Under the pieces are notes generated by a model. It did no database searches, was not told the DNA's origin, and saw only the letters and a program-made list of their open reading frames with translations. Shown here piece by piece: positions 1 to 8,591 of a stretch of DNA of 64,000 nt. Position 1 is the first letter of the stretch. Every line of letters begins with the position of its first letter. Made by a program: the position numbers and the translations under genes. Location of the stretch: contig NZ_PTJA01000016.1 of the NCBI RefSeq assembly GCF_002934545.1, positions 62,001 through 126,000 on the forward strand, read 5' to 3'. The DNA comes from Lacrimispora xylanisolvens (lineage in GTDB: Bacteria; Bacillota; Clostridia; Lachnospirales; Lachnospiraceae).

Positions 1-354
1 GGAGAAATCAAGAAACGTCTGATTCTTTTCCGCCCACACCCAGAACTCATTCAAAAAGACTATCTTAAAAGAATTGCTTCTGATCCGCTTCGTATGTATA
101 GGGAAGTCTCTGTTCTTTACCCACGAAATCATTTTGTATCCACTACTTGATTTTCCGAGCCCCAATGCCGTCTGTAACTGGTTCCAAGTAACATAATCTC
201 CTGCATCAAGAAAGGCTCCTAAGCCCATTCGCTGACTCTTTAGAACAACAGCTGTTTCCGTTCTGTTCAGCTTTTTGGCAATACCTTTTACTGATATGGT
301 ACCCCACTTTTCTTCAAGGTAAGATTCATCTTCATGAGACCAATTTCGTTTCAT
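1..354 (-). CDS. Partial phage HTH/Myb-like regulatory protein
   Basis: The reading frame is open from an ATG at 354 to the window edge, giving the first 118 residues with no stop. The N-terminus (MKRNWSHEDESYLEEKWG) followed by a segment with GIAKKLNRTETAV resembles the SANT/helix-turn-helix start of small regulatory proteins common in Firmicutes prophages. That resemblance is from memory of the family and is not proven. Its ATG overlaps the stop of the upstream methylase as ATGA, so the two are translationally coupled. The C-terminus lies outside the window. Confidence 0.7.
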   Translation of the reverse strand, partial: MKRNWSHEDESYLEEKWGTISVKGIAKKLNRTETAVVLKSQRMGLGAFLDAGDYVTWNQLQTALGLGKSSSGYKMISWVKNRDFPIHTKRIRSNSFKIVFLNEFWVWAEKNQTFLDFS

Positions 355-1166
355 CCTGGCGCCTCTTGAAAATCTGAGATGCGCATTTGTCCTGCAGGTT
401 CAAAATTCATCCATAAGACTTCTCTCTTTTTACTTGATATTTGTGAATAGCAGATAGTTTCTTCTTTATGCCATCCACATAACCGATCATTATATAGTTT
501 GCTATCATATCCACTTAGTAATACCGGTCCTTTATGAGCCTGCAATACGTCTATCAAGTTATTCTGCTGTTTATCCTCCATTTCATAGCGATACTGTTTT
601 CCATGCCTTGTACTCAGCACATACGGAGGATCCGCATAGATTAAAACTTTCGAGTTGTTAAACCGTTCAATTACCTCTGCAGCTGGGCGGTTCTCAATCT
701 GCACTCCCCGGATCCGTTCGGCTGCCTGCATTATCTTTTCTGGTAACACACACCAGTCTTTTGCAGCATAAGCTTTTTCTCTTCCCTGCACATCGTTTTT
801 CCAGCCCACCTTGCTATTGTTAGTGCGGAATCCATATCCCATGTTCAGCCTTATGTAAAAATTAACTGCCTTGTCAAAACTATCATCTGGTACCGTTCTA
901 AAGGCGTCATCATAAATTTGTCTGGCGTAAGGAGTTAAATAAATTTCTCTGGCTAGTCTTTCTGGATCCTTGCGAATCCATTCAAAAAGGTTTACCACAT
1001 TACCGTCCAGATCGTTTACTGTTTCAATGTTGGATCGTGGTTTATTAAATAGCACAGCTCCGCTGCCGAAGAATGCTTCTAAATAACTGTGATGTTCCGG
1101 GAAGAAACTTATGATCCAATCTGCTATACTCCATTTACTTCCCGGATATTTCATAACTGCTTTCAT
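351..1166 (-). CDS. DNA adenine N6-methyltransferase, Dam/D12 class
   Basis: A 271-residue phage methylase that should transfer a methyl group from S-adenosylmethionine to adenine N6. The N-terminus carries KYPGSK (about 6-11) and the SAM-binding GSGA (34-37). The catalytic DPPY is at about 179-182, preceded by a hydrophobic strand. This order is that of the D12/Dam class and the length is usual for it. No restriction enzyme lies next to it, so it is probably an orphan methylase used for anti-restriction or for timing phage functions. It is the most downstream early gene but one. A second in-frame ATG four codons in is possible because the Shine-Dalgarno is weak. Confidence 0.9.
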   Translation of the reverse strand: MKAVMKYPGSKWSIADWIISFFPEHHSYLEAFFGSGAVLFNKPRSNIETVNDLDGNVVNLFEWIRKDPERLAREIYLTPYARQIYDDAFRTVPDDSFDKAVNFYIRLNMGYGFRTNNSKVGWKNDVQGREKAYAAKDWCVLPEKIMQAAERIRGVQIENRPAAEVIERFNNSKVLIYADPPYVLSTRHGKQYRYEMEDKQQNNLIDVLQAHKGPVLLSGYDSKLYNDRLCGWHKEETICYSQISSKKREVLWMNFEPAGQMRISDFQEAPG

Positions 1167-1279
1167 TTTTCTTGAAAGGAACCCAGCGCGCTTTTCCTAG
1201 GAAGGTTCCGGCTCCTTTCTTTATTTTGTTGACCCTTTACTTAAAATATTTTATAATAAATGAAAATAGGAGGTGTAAA

Positions 1280-1567
1280 ATGGTGAACTATTCTATAATC
1301 CAATATGAAACTGAAAAGGGCATTATTAAAGTTGAAGTGAAAGTACATGATAACGTCATAACTGTTAAAAACTTAGACAATGATTGCTGGCAAAGCCCCT
1401 TCGATGAATCGCTGGAATTTGATATGTGTGAAACCAGCCGTATTAACGATCTAGATTCAAACGAAATGCTTGCTATCCTAGACACCTTAAGGGGTGATTT
1501 CGATTGCTCCATTATTACAGGTTCTGAAACCCAACCCAATACTATAAATTTTCTTGATATTCCTTAA
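1280..1567 (+). CDS. Small hypothetical protein, 95 aa
   Basis: Starts at ATG 1280 behind AGGAGGTG (1268-1275); the frame extends further upstream but without a ribosome site. The protein is acidic and beta-rich in appearance (MVNYSIIQYETEKGIIKVEV) with no motif I recognise. It is one of the few rightward genes in the prophage and has its own terminator, so it is probably an independently expressed moron-type gene. Function unknown. Confidence 0.65.
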   Translation: MVNYSIIQYETEKGIIKVEVKVHDNVITVKNLDNDCWQSPFDESLEFDMCETSRINDLDSNEMLAILDTLRGDFDCSIITGSETQPNTINFLDIP

Positions 1568-1595
1568 AACGGGTCTTATAGACTCGTTTTTTTAT
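1568..1595 (+). terminator. Intrinsic terminator after the 95-aa gene
   Basis: ACGGGTC and GACTCGT pair, with one G-T wobble, around a short TTATA loop and are followed by seven T residues. It sits directly after the stop at 1567. Confidence 0.7.
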
Positions 1596-1640
1596 ACGTC
1601 AAATCCTAATTTACCTGATTAAACTCTATGTTTTTAGTAC

Positions 1641-1680
1641 AAAAAAACTACCAACTGAATGTTGATAGTTGGTAGTTTTA
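1641..1680 (-). terminator. Intrinsic terminator of the 175-aa leftward gene
   Basis: Read leftward, AAACTACCAACT and AGTTGGTAGTTT pair around a ten-base loop and are followed by a T run. It overlaps the stop codon of the gene at 1678-2205. Confidence 0.75.
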
Positions 1681-2205
1681 AAATTCTAAACTTTTTATTT
1701 CATAAATTTTTAAAGGAGTACTTACTTTCTTTTTTCCGCTTATACGGTATTCCAGATACACTTTAAAACCGCTCCTAAGTCTTTCTGGGTTCCAGAATAT
1801 TTCCCGCTGCCGATATCTTACTTTTACTGTTGTTTTAGATTCTATGTTTAACAAATTCTCTAATTCATTAACATCGTCTTCGCAACTAAATAGATTCCCA
1901 ATTTCTACTTTATTTCCATCCGAATATTCTAAAAGCACTTTACAATCACTCATTCCAGATGTATGTTTTTTAGAATTATATGCAGTTATGTTAAATTCTA
2001 TAGTCATATCATCAGGTATCCTACCAATGCATTTGGGTATCACATTATGTTCTGAATCTTCGTACAGTGCTTTATAACCAATATTAAGCATAGTAAGTTC
2101 ACATTCCAATTTGATTCCCCCGAAATTATCAGTAATAAGGTCAACAGAAAATCCTAACATAGATTCCAACAGCGGAAAAACAACACCTGTAACTATCTGG
2201 TCCAC
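1678..2205 (-). CDS. Hypothetical protein, 175 aa
   Basis: I do not recognise this protein. It has no clear membrane segment or signal peptide. The start ATG at 2205 lies behind a GGGGGTGATAATG-like ribosome site. It has its own terminator and is separated from the early operon by a non-coding, AT-rich stretch, which suggests separate expression, perhaps in the lysogen. Confidence 0.6.
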   Translation of the reverse strand: MDQIVTGVVFPLLESMLGFSVDLITDNFGGIKLECELTMLNIGYKALYEDSEHNVIPKCIGRIPDDMTIEFNITAYNSKKHTSGMSDCKVLLEYSDGNKVEIGNLFSCEDDVNELENLLNIESKTTVKVRYRQREIFWNPERLRSGFKVYLEYRISGKKKVSTPLKIYEIKSLEF

Positions 2206-2300
2206 ATTATCACCCCCCTATTATCAATAGTATACAATAGGGATAACCAACTATCAATATTCAATTATCAATGAACAATAAATCTTTTATATTTTAATTA

Positions 2301-2465
2301 TTAGTATGTAACAAGGTTATCGATTCGATATGGGATATACCCACCACGATAATACATCTGCTTTATCATGTCTTTATTTGGCTTTCCGAAAACCAAATTA
2401 CCCTTTCGATTGTCCGGGAAAAGACCTCTTATTCTTGCCACTAAATATAACAACTCAAATTTCAT
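2301..2465 (-). CDS. Small phage protein, 54 aa
   Basis: ATG at 2465 is preceded by GGAGGT with six-base spacing, and the frame ends at TAA 2301. The product is basic (MKFELLYLVARIRGLFPDNR at the start) with no recognised domain. The strong ribosome site is the main support. It is the leftmost member of the early leftward block before the break at 2.2 kb. Confidence 0.6.
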   Translation of the reverse strand: MKFELLYLVARIRGLFPDNRKGNLVFGKPNKDMIKQMYYRGGYIPYRIDNLVTY

Positions 2466-2559
2466 AATGTACCTCCATCAAATTTTGGTTTTGTCAAGAT
2501 CCAGATACTTCCTGTATTATTAATGTTTATTACACACACCATATTTTCGAGGTGATATA

Positions 2560-2733
2560 GTGGAAAATAATTTATCTAAATTACTCTTTAAAAGTACCAG
2601 TACCAGACATTACTTTATAACACTCCCAATATGGTTACAGGTAATATTGCATGAAGATCATTCGTACATTGATACTGCTGCACAATTACACCATGTAGCA
2701 GGGATCTTGTTACAGCAAAAAGCAATAGTTTAA
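2560..2733 (+). CDS. Possible small rightward protein, 57 aa, GTG start
   Basis: A GTG at 2560 lies behind GAGGTG and opens a 57-codon frame ending at TAA 2731-2733. The tail overlaps the stop of the leftward gene at 2730-2993, so the two genes converge. The peptide contains a histidine-rich stretch (LHEDHSYIDTAAQLHHVAG). No family is recognised. It may be an independently expressed phage gene or a chance frame. Confidence 0.4.
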   Translation: MENNLSKLLFKSTSTRHYFITLPIWLQVILHEDHSYIDTAAQLHHVAGILLQQKAIV

Positions 2734-2993
2734 AAGTGTTTGATTTTCTTTCCGCAATTTAAACAGAATTTCAAATCATACTCTGACAAAAATTCCGAAT
2801 TAAATTCATATCCACAATCTGCACATTTTCCGAAAGCGCCGTCATTTGCCAGCTGGGCTGGAATCTGCTTCTCCAAAGCTTTTACACCCATCTCAAGAGC
2901 CATCTTCTCACTGATCGCATTTAGTCCCGGTCTCGTTATGGACAAACCAAATCTCATATTTGCAAGGGTTCTTTCTGCTAAATATTCCGTCAT
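2730..2993 (-). CDS. Hypothetical protein with C-terminal zinc ribbon
   Basis: An 87-residue protein. The last third carries two CxxC knuckles (CADCG and CLNCG, about residues 57-60 and 77-80) separated by 17 residues, a likely structural zinc ribbon. The N-terminal part is helical with no known motif. It belongs to the leftward early phage block. DNA or protein binding is likely from the ribbon; the exact role is unknown. Confidence 0.65.
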   Translation of the reverse strand: MTEYLAERTLANMRFGLSITRPGLNAISEKMALEMGVKALEKQIPAQLANDGAFGKCADCGYEFNSEFLSEYDLKFCLNCGKKIKHF

Positions 2994-3032
2994 GTATATA
3001 CTCCTCTCTGTTCTAATTCCATTAAGTTCCTA

Positions 3033-3458
3033 TTAAAATTCGGCTACGATGTCCCCACTATTATCCAAATAGATCAATTCATAATGTGGGTGGCAGTTCT
3101 CTTTATGGCAGGTTCCTTCAAAGCAGATATCCAAGTTCATGCTGTCATTTGAACCGACAATTGTTCCTTTAATATTTCCTCTGCTTTTGGATTTCAGAAT
3201 CACATTCATTCCCATAAGAGCAAACGGTATATTACGACATTCTTTCATTCGCTCGAACTGTTCAACATCACAAAACAAATCACATGGTCTGAATTTATGA
3301 ATCAGCTTTATGCTTTTTACAAATCGCAAAAACTCAGCAAAGCTATCAAATAGATCCCCCATTTCTAAGTAGGTATTATACTTAGCCTTTCCCGGCGTTT
3401 CACCGCAAGCATTTACCGGCCTATTATATCTTGATAAAGTAATCAAATATGTATTCAT
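3033..3458 (-). CDS. Hypothetical phage protein, 141 aa
   Basis: A soluble 141-residue protein starting MNTYLITLSRYNRPVNACGE with a GKAKYNTYL segment near residue 23. I recall similar short proteins from Clostridium prophages without assigned function. A Cys/His-rich stretch near the C-terminus (CFEGTCHKENCHPHY) could bind metal. It lies between the zinc-ribbon protein and the DUF551-like protein in the early leftward block. Confidence 0.6.
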   Translation of the reverse strand: MNTYLITLSRYNRPVNACGETPGKAKYNTYLEMGDLFDSFAEFLRFVKSIKLIHKFRPCDLFCDVEQFERMKECRNIPFALMGMNVILKSKSRGNIKGTIVGSNDSMNLDICFEGTCHKENCHPHYELIYLDNSGDIVAEF

Positions 3459-3481
3459 ATTACCCTTTCTGCCTAAGCAGG

Positions 3482-3799
3482 TTATGTATCAACCTTTACA
3501 ACTTCACGCCACGCCAATACCTGATAATAAGGAATCTCCTGAAACCATTGGCTTTTCCATTTTCCGGATACATAAACCATTCGGATATTCTGTATAACGC
3601 CTGGAGAAATACTCTTAAATCCAGGTAAAGCCCTTACTGTAGTTTCATATTCCCCATCATATTTAGGCTGCCTTTCCTTAATCGGAATCCACCTTAACGA
3701 TTCAAGTACATCGTCAAGAAGCCACACTGCTCTAAGCAATTCATCTTTGGTCATAGCCGCACGTTCTTCCCGTGTAGGCTTTTGAGTGCTTAATGTCAT
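3482..3799 (-). CDS. DUF551-like phage protein
   Basis: A 105-residue protein. From about residue 36 it has WIPIKERQPKYDGEYETTV, and near the end a conserved-looking YYQVLAWREV. This spacing of W-I-P...R-P and the closing V-L-A-W is the pattern I associate with DUF551 proteins, which are widespread in phages with unknown role. It follows the primase-helicase by 16 bases, so it is in the same transcript. Confidence 0.65.
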   Translation of the reverse strand: MTLSTQKPTREERAAMTKDELLRAVWLLDDVLESLRWIPIKERQPKYDGEYETTVRALPGFKSISPGVIQNIRMVYVSGKWKSQWFQEIPYYQVLAWREVVKVDT

Positions 3800-3815
3800 A
3801 ATTACACCTTACTCT

Positions 3816-5852
3816 CTAAAATGGAATTTCTCCCTGCTCCACATTGTAAAATCCATCATCTGATTTATTCCAGCCATAGATTTTATTTTCAGCAGGTGAG
3901 TTTTTAAGCCGCTTTGTTTCTGTTTCATAGTATAAAGGTACGAAATAATCCATTGTTCCACCGTCACGATCCTTTGCAATTTCGATCACATTGGTGGATT
4001 CAAATAAAGGGTTATTATCATTCCAACCAAACATTTGCTTACCAAGCCTTTTAAAGTCATTATTTACCCTGTGTACTATCAAGGCATTGTCAACGGCATT
4101 GCCTAGATCCGCGGTACCGGAAATATCGTCCAGCCGGAGGAATCCCATAGCCTTTCTGGGGTGTGCTACAAATAACACATGGACATTGTGTTTCTTAGCA
4201 ATCCGCTGCATATCCAGAATAAACGCTGTCTGCGCCTCGAATTTATTATCCGATAGGCAAAGGATATTGAAAGCCATCAGATTATCCAGAATCAGCAAGT
4301 CCAGTTTCTTTTCCACGATGGCTTTTTCAAACTGCTCTGCCACCGCGCGGTAATCATTACCATAATCGTTGTTGTACAGGAAGAAATGTTGCCCTAACCA
4401 TTCTGCAATTTGCTCTTTATATTTTCGTGTGACATTGTAATATCCCTCGAACTGTGTAGGTTCCGTATATCCTCTACCGGCTGCCTGCAGATCCATCCAT
4501 CTCATAAAATTCTTTGGAGCCAACTCTCCGGAGAATATACCCACATTATTTCCAGACTCTACTGCATCCAAGGTCATCTCTGAAATGACACTTGACTTAC
4601 CCGAAGCTCTTAATCCAGACATAATAGTTACATATCCCTTTTTAAGTCCCCTCAGTTTTTTGTCAATATCGGCAATTCCACTTTTTACAAAACGCTCCTC
4701 CGGCACTTGAAGATCCAGAATGTTTCTCGCGGTGAAGAAAACCGGATTCCCCTGGACAGGAACTATGCTTTGTATTGGTCGCTGTATTACCGGTTGTCGA
4801 GAGTAGATTTTTCTTTCATACTCCTGCTGCCGCTTTTCATAAGCATCTGGCTCGAATAGTTTTCTTACGTCTTGCCATGTTTTATCGGAACAGGAATTGT
4901 GAAAACAGTGAAATCCTATGGCTCCTGACCTGGTCTGAAAGATACAGGCATCTTTTCCTTTATGGTTGCTGTCAAAAGGACACTCTTCCAAAATGAATTT
5001 AATTCCATCACTGTAACTGGACTTTCTATACCGGATATAAAACCGCTGCAGCCAATCTTCCAGGTCAAATTCCTTTGGGTTATAGTTATTATACTTCTGT
5101 GGTTTCTCCTGCTTTTCCGGTATCAAGGACACTAACTTTTCCAGATAAATTCTATCCGTTGGCTCCCGGCTCCCCTCTGAAAGCAAGTGGCTAAGCCTAT
5201 GTGGATTCTGTTCCGTGTTGCTACCTTTTCGGGCCATAGTTCCATATAATTTACAGATCCGGGAAGGATTGAAATTGGTGGTATCAATCTTCAATTCATC
5301 ATCACTGAAAAACATATCCAAAGCTGCTAAGCAACCTTTGACCAGCTTTTTGTTATCCTCGTTATTAGCGATCTGTATCCGGTATAGCAGATGGATGCCG
5401 TTACCGCTCAAAGCTGTTACTGGATCATTGAATCCAAGATTCTTCATGAACACATAAATCTGATTACCGCGTTCCTTTGCTTTATGCAGCTGCTCATCAG
5501 AACTGGAGACACCCGCCGGCCTTTGCGGATCCACATCTATGAAAAGCCATTTATACCCCACAATATCATTGTCATTAGTCGTATTCTTTGCGTTCATAAC
5601 AAACTTTTCTCGCTGCTCCCGGGAATAACAATCCTCTTTCACTTTGCCCAGGGTTATGTAAATATTGCTATCAGTAGAATTTAATCGGCAAAGCTGGTCA
5701 ATCAAGGATTCCGGTGATTTAAAGTATCCGCTGTAAACTTTCTTGCCATTAGCTTCCAGACACCGCACCTCAAACAATTCACCTTCCGGTTTAATGACAT
5801 TGATTGTTTTGCGTATTTCATCAGGTTCAAATAATTTATGTCCTATTGCCAT
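3816..5852 (-). CDS. Phage replicative primase-helicase
   Basis: A 678-residue protein with a primase-like N-terminal half and a DnaB/gp4-type helicase C-terminal half. FIDVDP (104-109) and GNGIHLLYRI (151-160) are typical of RepB/archaeo-eukaryotic-type primases. A Cys/His cluster (C291, C303, H315, C316, H318, C321) may bind zinc. GLRASGKSS (413-421) is Walker A and LDLLILDN (517-524) is Walker B. It would prime and unwind phage DNA. Its ATG overlaps the end of the replisome organizer by ten bases. Such fused proteins are usual in siphophages with a DnaD-like loader. Confidence 0.88.
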   Translation of the reverse strand: MAIGHKLFEPDEIRKTINVIKPEGELFEVRCLEANGKKVYSGYFKSPESLIDQLCRLNSTDSNIYITLGKVKEDCYSREQREKFVMNAKNTTNDNDIVGYKWLFIDVDPQRPAGVSSSDEQLHKAKERGNQIYVFMKNLGFNDPVTALSGNGIHLLYRIQIANNEDNKKLVKGCLAALDMFFSDDELKIDTTNFNPSRICKLYGTMARKGSNTEQNPHRLSHLLSEGSREPTDRIYLEKLVSLIPEKQEKPQKYNNYNPKEFDLEDWLQRFYIRYRKSSYSDGIKFILEECPFDSNHKGKDACIFQTRSGAIGFHCFHNSCSDKTWQDVRKLFEPDAYEKRQQEYERKIYSRQPVIQRPIQSIVPVQGNPVFFTARNILDLQVPEERFVKSGIADIDKKLRGLKKGYVTIMSGLRASGKSSVISEMTLDAVESGNNVGIFSGELAPKNFMRWMDLQAAGRGYTEPTQFEGYYNVTRKYKEQIAEWLGQHFFLYNNDYGNDYRAVAEQFEKAIVEKKLDLLILDNLMAFNILCLSDNKFEAQTAFILDMQRIAKKHNVHVLFVAHPRKAMGFLRLDDISGTADLGNAVDNALIVHRVNNDFKRLGKQMFGWNDNNPLFESTNVIEIAKDRDGGTMDYFVPLYYETETKRLKNSPAENKIYGWNKSDDGFYNVEQGEIPF

Positions 5853-6607
5853 GTCTCTCCACCATCATCTGCAGGATCTGGCTCATTTGGTTTGTTTTCA
5901 AGATAATTACCATCAAGCACCTTAGGGAAATTGTTCGGCCTTACAAACCAATCAAACGTGATGGTCCAGCCTCCTTTGCTTTGTCCAAGAAGAAATGGGC
6001 TATAGCGAATATTATCAATGGCCTTTAGAACATCATCAATTCCATAATCCCTTATCCGAACTTTTAGCCATTCATGCCTTTGAGACTCCGGCACCAATCT
6101 TGATATGTGCTTTACTGCCGGTAAAGAGTTCCAAGCATCAACGACACGTTGCACGTCAGTGCTACGAACAGTATCGTTAGATACTGTATTATTATCTGGT
6201 TCTATATTTGGTTTATTATCTGGTTTTATATCTGGTATAGGTCGAACATTATCGCCCTTTCCATTGGACGATTTTGTCTCTTCCATTGGACGTTTTTGCA
6301 CAATGGATAATCCTTTTTCAGACAATGCATACCACAAAGTACGATCATAGGCATTTTCATTGTAATTTCCGGTAATGATAATCTCTTCTTCACGTAAATG
6401 CTTTAGTGCATTTTTAATCTGTCGCTCAGACACATAGGGGAATAGTTCATTAAATGCTCTTGTACTGTTATATGTCCAGTAATTACCGTCATAAAAGTTT
6501 TGTTCATTAGCACGATTCTTTTCAATCCAATAATAAATATGATTGAGGAGAACAGCTTCTAAAATCCCATATTCTCCTGCTATTTCTGAATCAAAACTAT
6601 GTGTCAT
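5843..6607 (-). CDS. Phage replisome organizer / DnaD-like initiator
   Basis: 254 residues. The N-terminal about 100 residues form a winged-helix domain of the phage replisome-organizer type (GILEAVLLNHIYYWIEKN, then YVSERQIKNALKHLREEEII). A low-complexity linker rich in D, N and P follows. The C-terminal domain contains WNSLPAVKHI and FDWFVRPNNFPKVLDGNY, the conserved end of phage replication initiation proteins. It should bind the phage origin and recruit the helicase encoded just downstream. Confidence 0.88.
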   Translation of the reverse strand: MTHSFDSEIAGEYGILEAVLLNHIYYWIEKNRANEQNFYDGNYWTYNSTRAFNELFPYVSERQIKNALKHLREEEIIITGNYNENAYDRTLWYALSEKGLSIVQKRPMEETKSSNGKGDNVRPIPDIKPDNKPNIEPDNNTVSNDTVRSTDVQRVVDAWNSLPAVKHISRLVPESQRHEWLKVRIRDYGIDDVLKAIDNIRYSPFLLGQSKGGWTITFDWFVRPNNFPKVLDGNYLENKPNEPDPADDGGETWQ

Positions 6608-6609
6608 AT

Positions 6610-7083
6610 TTACACCCTCCCGTCAATAACTACTTCCTTTTGAGCTTTCTTTTGATGATATTTTAAGCGCGCATATTCCCGTTTCTTTTCAGCATTTCTC
6701 CTGTAATAATTACTTTGATACTGCTTCGCTTGTTCATAATGAGTCGTTACATATTTCCGACATCTTTTCGTATTTTTATTCGTATCATAATTAACCTTTA
6801 TTTTATCCAGAATTTCTTCCCGGCGACGTTTATAATAAGATTGGTTATATTCATGTCGATCAACGTAAGGTCTTACACCACGCTTGGCCGCCGTTTGACG
6901 GCCAATGTGATAATCCTTTCCAGCATTCCTATGTAATTTCTCATCATTCCAGGCTTCGTAATGCTCATAATCTCGGGTATTGGATTCTGAATAATCCTCT
7001 GCTTCCAATTGGTCATTTCTACAATCGGCATATGGGCAATTGAAGCAATCAGGATAGCAGCATTTAGGAGGTCTTTTCTGCAT
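6610..7083 (-). CDS. Hypothetical basic protein with Cys-rich N-terminus
   Basis: 157 residues from ATG 7083, chosen because AGGAGT lies eight bases upstream; an ATG six bases earlier is too close to it. Residues about 6-22 hold CCYPDCFNCPYADC, a tight cysteine cluster likely to bind metal. The rest is very rich in Lys, Arg and Tyr (YYKRRREEIL, YYRRNAEKKREYARLKYHQ), so nucleic-acid binding is plausible. The start overlaps the end of the nuclease gene. No family recognised. Confidence 0.65.
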   Translation of the reverse strand: MQKRPPKCCYPDCFNCPYADCRNDQLEAEDYSESNTRDYEHYEAWNDEKLHRNAGKDYHIGRQTAAKRGVRPYVDRHEYNQSYYKRRREEILDKIKVNYDTNKNTKRCRKYVTTHYEQAKQYQSNYYRRNAEKKREYARLKYHQKKAQKEVVIDGRV

Positions 7084-7822
7084 AATCATTCACTCCTAAC
7101 AACTCCAAAATCTTCGCTCCTGATTCTTCCGGTCTACAGAAAAGAAATCTGCATCCGTATTTTTCTTCCATTGTCAGGCAGGCTTTTGCCAGCCATTCTC
7201 CGGTTGCCGCATAGGGATATTTCTGCACCTTTTTATACCGTGGTTTTCCATTCCCCCAGAAGCCGATCATTTCTTTTCCATTCACCAAAATGCCAAGCCT
7301 GGGATTCTGCCATAAGGACAAATCATCAATAGAAGTAACCTTGTCCTCATTCTCAACCAGTATGTAAAGCCGTATTCCACTATTCTGTGCCCGCTTAAGT
7401 CCTCGGTGAAAGAATCCGTGTCTCTTAACATAAAGAGCCTGGAATTGGTTCATAACGCTTTCAGGAACTCCATATTTGTAGCATACCTCATTAATATCCT
7501 TTTCAGCGAAACGGTCAGTATCATCATCACAGATTGAATGAAAGACCTCGCATACACAACCTGCAGGAATATTCTCTTTTTCAGAAATCACCCTGATTGC
7601 TGCCTCAATCTCTCTTTTAGGCATTTGCTTAACCTGGATATCTCCAATAAGCTCATGAATTGAAAACTTGGTATCTACTACTGATGACATATTTGTCAGC
7701 AAAGCATAATCGCCACAAGGAAGCTTGGAACGCATTACGTTGATTCCACAAGACTTAAAATATTGTCCCTTTAGTTCATGTTTTGAGGGCTTATTTCTTG
7801 TATCTTCAATTATCGTTACCAT
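7064..7822 (-). CDS. ERCC4-type nuclease domain protein
   Basis: 252 residues from ATG 7822; the frame continues upstream into the preceding gene, but residue 1 as VTIIEDTRNKP is the natural start of an ERCC4 domain. IEDTR (about 4-8), LPCGDYAL (about 35-42) and a later VKQMPKREIEAAIR match the metal-dependent ERCC4/XPF nuclease fold (D, GDY, and basic helix). Such single-domain nucleases occur in Firmicutes phages, where they probably process branched or recombining DNA. The start overlaps the tail of the GIY-YIG gene by 17 bases. Confidence 0.75.
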   Translation of the reverse strand: MVTIIEDTRNKPSKHELKGQYFKSCGINVMRSKLPCGDYALLTNMSSVVDTKFSIHELIGDIQVKQMPKREIEAAIRVISEKENIPAGCVCEVFHSICDDDTDRFAEKDINEVCYKYGVPESVMNQFQALYVKRHGFFHRGLKRAQNSGIRLYILVENEDKVTSIDDLSLWQNPRLGILVNGKEMIGFWGNGKPRYKKVQKYPYAATGEWLAKACLTMEEKYGCRFLFCRPEESGAKILELLGVNDYAEKTS

Positions 7823-8591
7823 TTTCACCAACCTTTGCATATGTAAAGTCATATAGTTTGCTGTTTCTTTTACCTTTAAGGCAGCACTGGACAAAACCAT
7901 CACTCAAATTGAGTTTTTCTGCCGTTTCTTTGATAGAAGCTCCCACAAAAATTAAACTTCCACTTTTATCATTAACCACCACAGGCTTTCTAAAGTCCTT
8001 TGGAGGATTTTGTATTCGTTTTCTAGCTGCTGTCCTACGCCTTCTTTGATTGTATTCAAACCTGTTTTCTTCTCTGTATTTGCGCATATATTCTGTTCGG
8101 TGTTCCCGTCTTTTTGGTGTTTTATTGAGCGTATTATGATAAGTTCTACGATAATCCGTACAATCATATTTTTTTCTAAGTGCCTTTATCCTATTAGGAT
8201 TTGCATTGTCCCATTTTTTTTGAGCTGCAATTCTTCTCTTTTTTCTTTCATTATCCGAAAGAATCTCATCTTTCAAATCACCACCCAGAGTTCTGTTATA
8301 GCCATACTTTCTATCATTAGCTTTATATTTAGAAATTAGTGCAATTTCCATTTTTTTTGCTTCATCTTTACCTAACTTGTTAGCAACAATTAAATGTTGA
8401 AAATTCTCCCAGCCATATTTCAAGATTGCATTTTGAAAATATGGATTCCTTTTGTATCTTTGACCTTTGCTTCCCCATCTATCAGTAGGTTTTATAGATG
8501 TTATCCCTATATATCTTTTTCCAGAGGGCGAAATATGTATGTAAACACTAAAATTCTTTTCTATCTTTTTCGTGTTCTCCAGAGTTATCAA
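7806..8591 (-). CDS. GIY-YIG homing endonuclease with NUMOD-like tail
   Basis: 261 residues. The N-terminal nuclease signature is split as VYIHI then YIGIT (about 16-31), followed by DRWGSKGQRY with the conserved Arg, and an acidic residue further on. A lysine/arginine-rich middle suits DNA binding. The C-terminal segment with GASIKETAEKLNLSDGFVQ is a NUMOD1-like helix-turn-helix. These are free-standing homing endonucleases that nick or cut DNA and spread within phage genomes. It sits between unrelated phage genes and overlaps both, as expected for an invading endonuclease gene. Confidence 0.85.
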   Translation of the reverse strand: MITLENTKKIEKNFSVYIHISPSGKRYIGITSIKPTDRWGSKGQRYKRNPYFQNAILKYGWENFQHLIVANKLGKDEAKKMEIALISKYKANDRKYGYNRTLGGDLKDEILSDNERKKRRIAAQKKWDNANPNRIKALRKKYDCTDYRRTYHNTLNKTPKRREHRTEYMRKYREENRFEYNQRRRRTAARKRIQNPPKDFRKPVVVNDKSGSLIFVGASIKETAEKLNLSDGFVQCCLKGKRNSKLYDFTYAKVGENGNDN

